DNA from: Athripsodes cinereus
Taxonomy: Eukaryota; Arthropoda; Insecta; Trichoptera; Leptoceridae
NCBI GenBank assembly: GCA_947579605.1
Contig: OX388316.1
Location: 10,357,290-10,421,289, forward strand
Reading direction: 5' to 3'
DNA: 64,000 nt
In this document: one piece after another, positions 63,614-64,000 of the stretch
Layout: each line of letters starts with the position of its first letter
Numbering within the stretch: the first letter of the stretch is position 1
Translations under genes and position numbers: made by a program
The notes under the pieces: model-generated
What the model saw: only the letters and a program-made list of their open reading frames with translations
The model's database searches: none
What the model was told of the DNA's origin: nothing

Positions 63614-64000
63614 ATGGACCGGGAAAGGTTGTGGCGCGTGTTGTCGGAGTATGGGGTGAGCAGCCGGTTGATCCGCGCAATATCTTCACTTTACGTGGGA
63701 AGCTCCGCTTGCGTGAGGGTAAATAATACTCTCTCGGAGTGGTTTGTCCTCACCAAGGGAGTGAAGCAAGGTTGTGTTATGTCTCCGTGGCTGTTCAACT
63801 TATTCTTCGACTACTGTATGCGGCCTGTGAAAGAGATGGATGTTGGTGTCGAGCTGAATGGGTTTCGGGTGAATGCATTGATGTACGCAGATGATTTGGT
63901 GTTAATGGCTGAGAGTGAAAGGGACTTACAAGAGATTGTTACGTGTGTGTATGATAGTTGCAATTTGAATGGTTTGAAAATGAATGTTATGAAGACGAAA
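63614..64000 (+). CDS. LINE reverse transcriptase, runs off the window
   Basis: 129 open codons to the last base: DRERLWRVLSEYGVSSRLIR, SSLYVGSSACVRVNNTLSEW, KGVKQGCVMSPWLF, YADDLVLMAESERD. It nearly matches the minus-strand copy at 60401-61441 but extends about 30 codons further 5'. The upstream DNA is unrelated AT-rich sequence, so it is 5'-truncated within the RT domain. Whether it is open to the end cannot be seen here. Confidence 0.9.
   Translation, partial: MDRERLWRVLSEYGVSSRLIRAISSLYVGSSACVRVNNTLSEWFVLTKGVKQGCVMSPWLFNLFFDYCMRPVKEMDVGVELNGFRVNALMYADDLVLMAESERDLQEIVTCVYDSCNLNGLKMNVMKTK

Overview
The window looks like insect nuclear DNA, most likely from a moth or butterfly. It is very AT-rich, with short exons in long introns, frequent TAGGTA/TACCTA runs, and DNA transposon, LINE, SINE-like and foldback-repeat debris. 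The order is inferred from general character only; no marker in the window proves it.

Only one host gene can be supported. It is a large part of Tomosyn (the STXBP5/syntaxin-binding-protein-5 family, a lethal(2)giant-larvae-like WD40 protein that restrains SNARE assembly at the synapse). It runs on the minus strand from 33844 down to 1789. Seventeen exons fit together with matching splice phases and give about 1,049 codons, collinear with known tomosyns. They start in the N-terminal beta-propeller and stop before the C-terminal R-SNARE motif. Both ends of the gene lie outside the window: the first exons must be upstream of 33844, probably beyond 64000, and the last exons lie before position 1. 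The hypervariable linker is encoded by one 925-base exon. A frame-preserving 93-base Cys/Arg-rich candidate cassette exon follows at 14159-14251, in the region where mammalian tomosyns are alternatively spliced. A 230-base block covering most of the next exon (6471-6587) plus its downstream intron is tandemly triplicated.

The introns carry mobile DNA: twin non-autonomous hAT elements with perfect 8-base target duplications (8142-8611 and 28066-28571), an apparently intact pogo-like transposon with a PHD-finger transposase (24279-26817, antisense to Tomosyn), foldback MITEs, a LINE relic and SINE-like relics.

From 34 to 64 kb no host exon was recognised. The main feature there is a complete-looking, recently inserted LTR retrotransposon at 49491-55265. 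It has two 1,721-base LTRs, AACG target duplications, and a single Gag-like ORF that carries a hydrophobic, membrane-spanning-like segment in place of a zinc knuckle and no pol. Around it lie at least four fragments of one LINE family, two tandem repeat arrays, foldback elements (one family with a hammerhead-ribozyme-like core), and a LINE reverse transcriptase that runs off the right edge.
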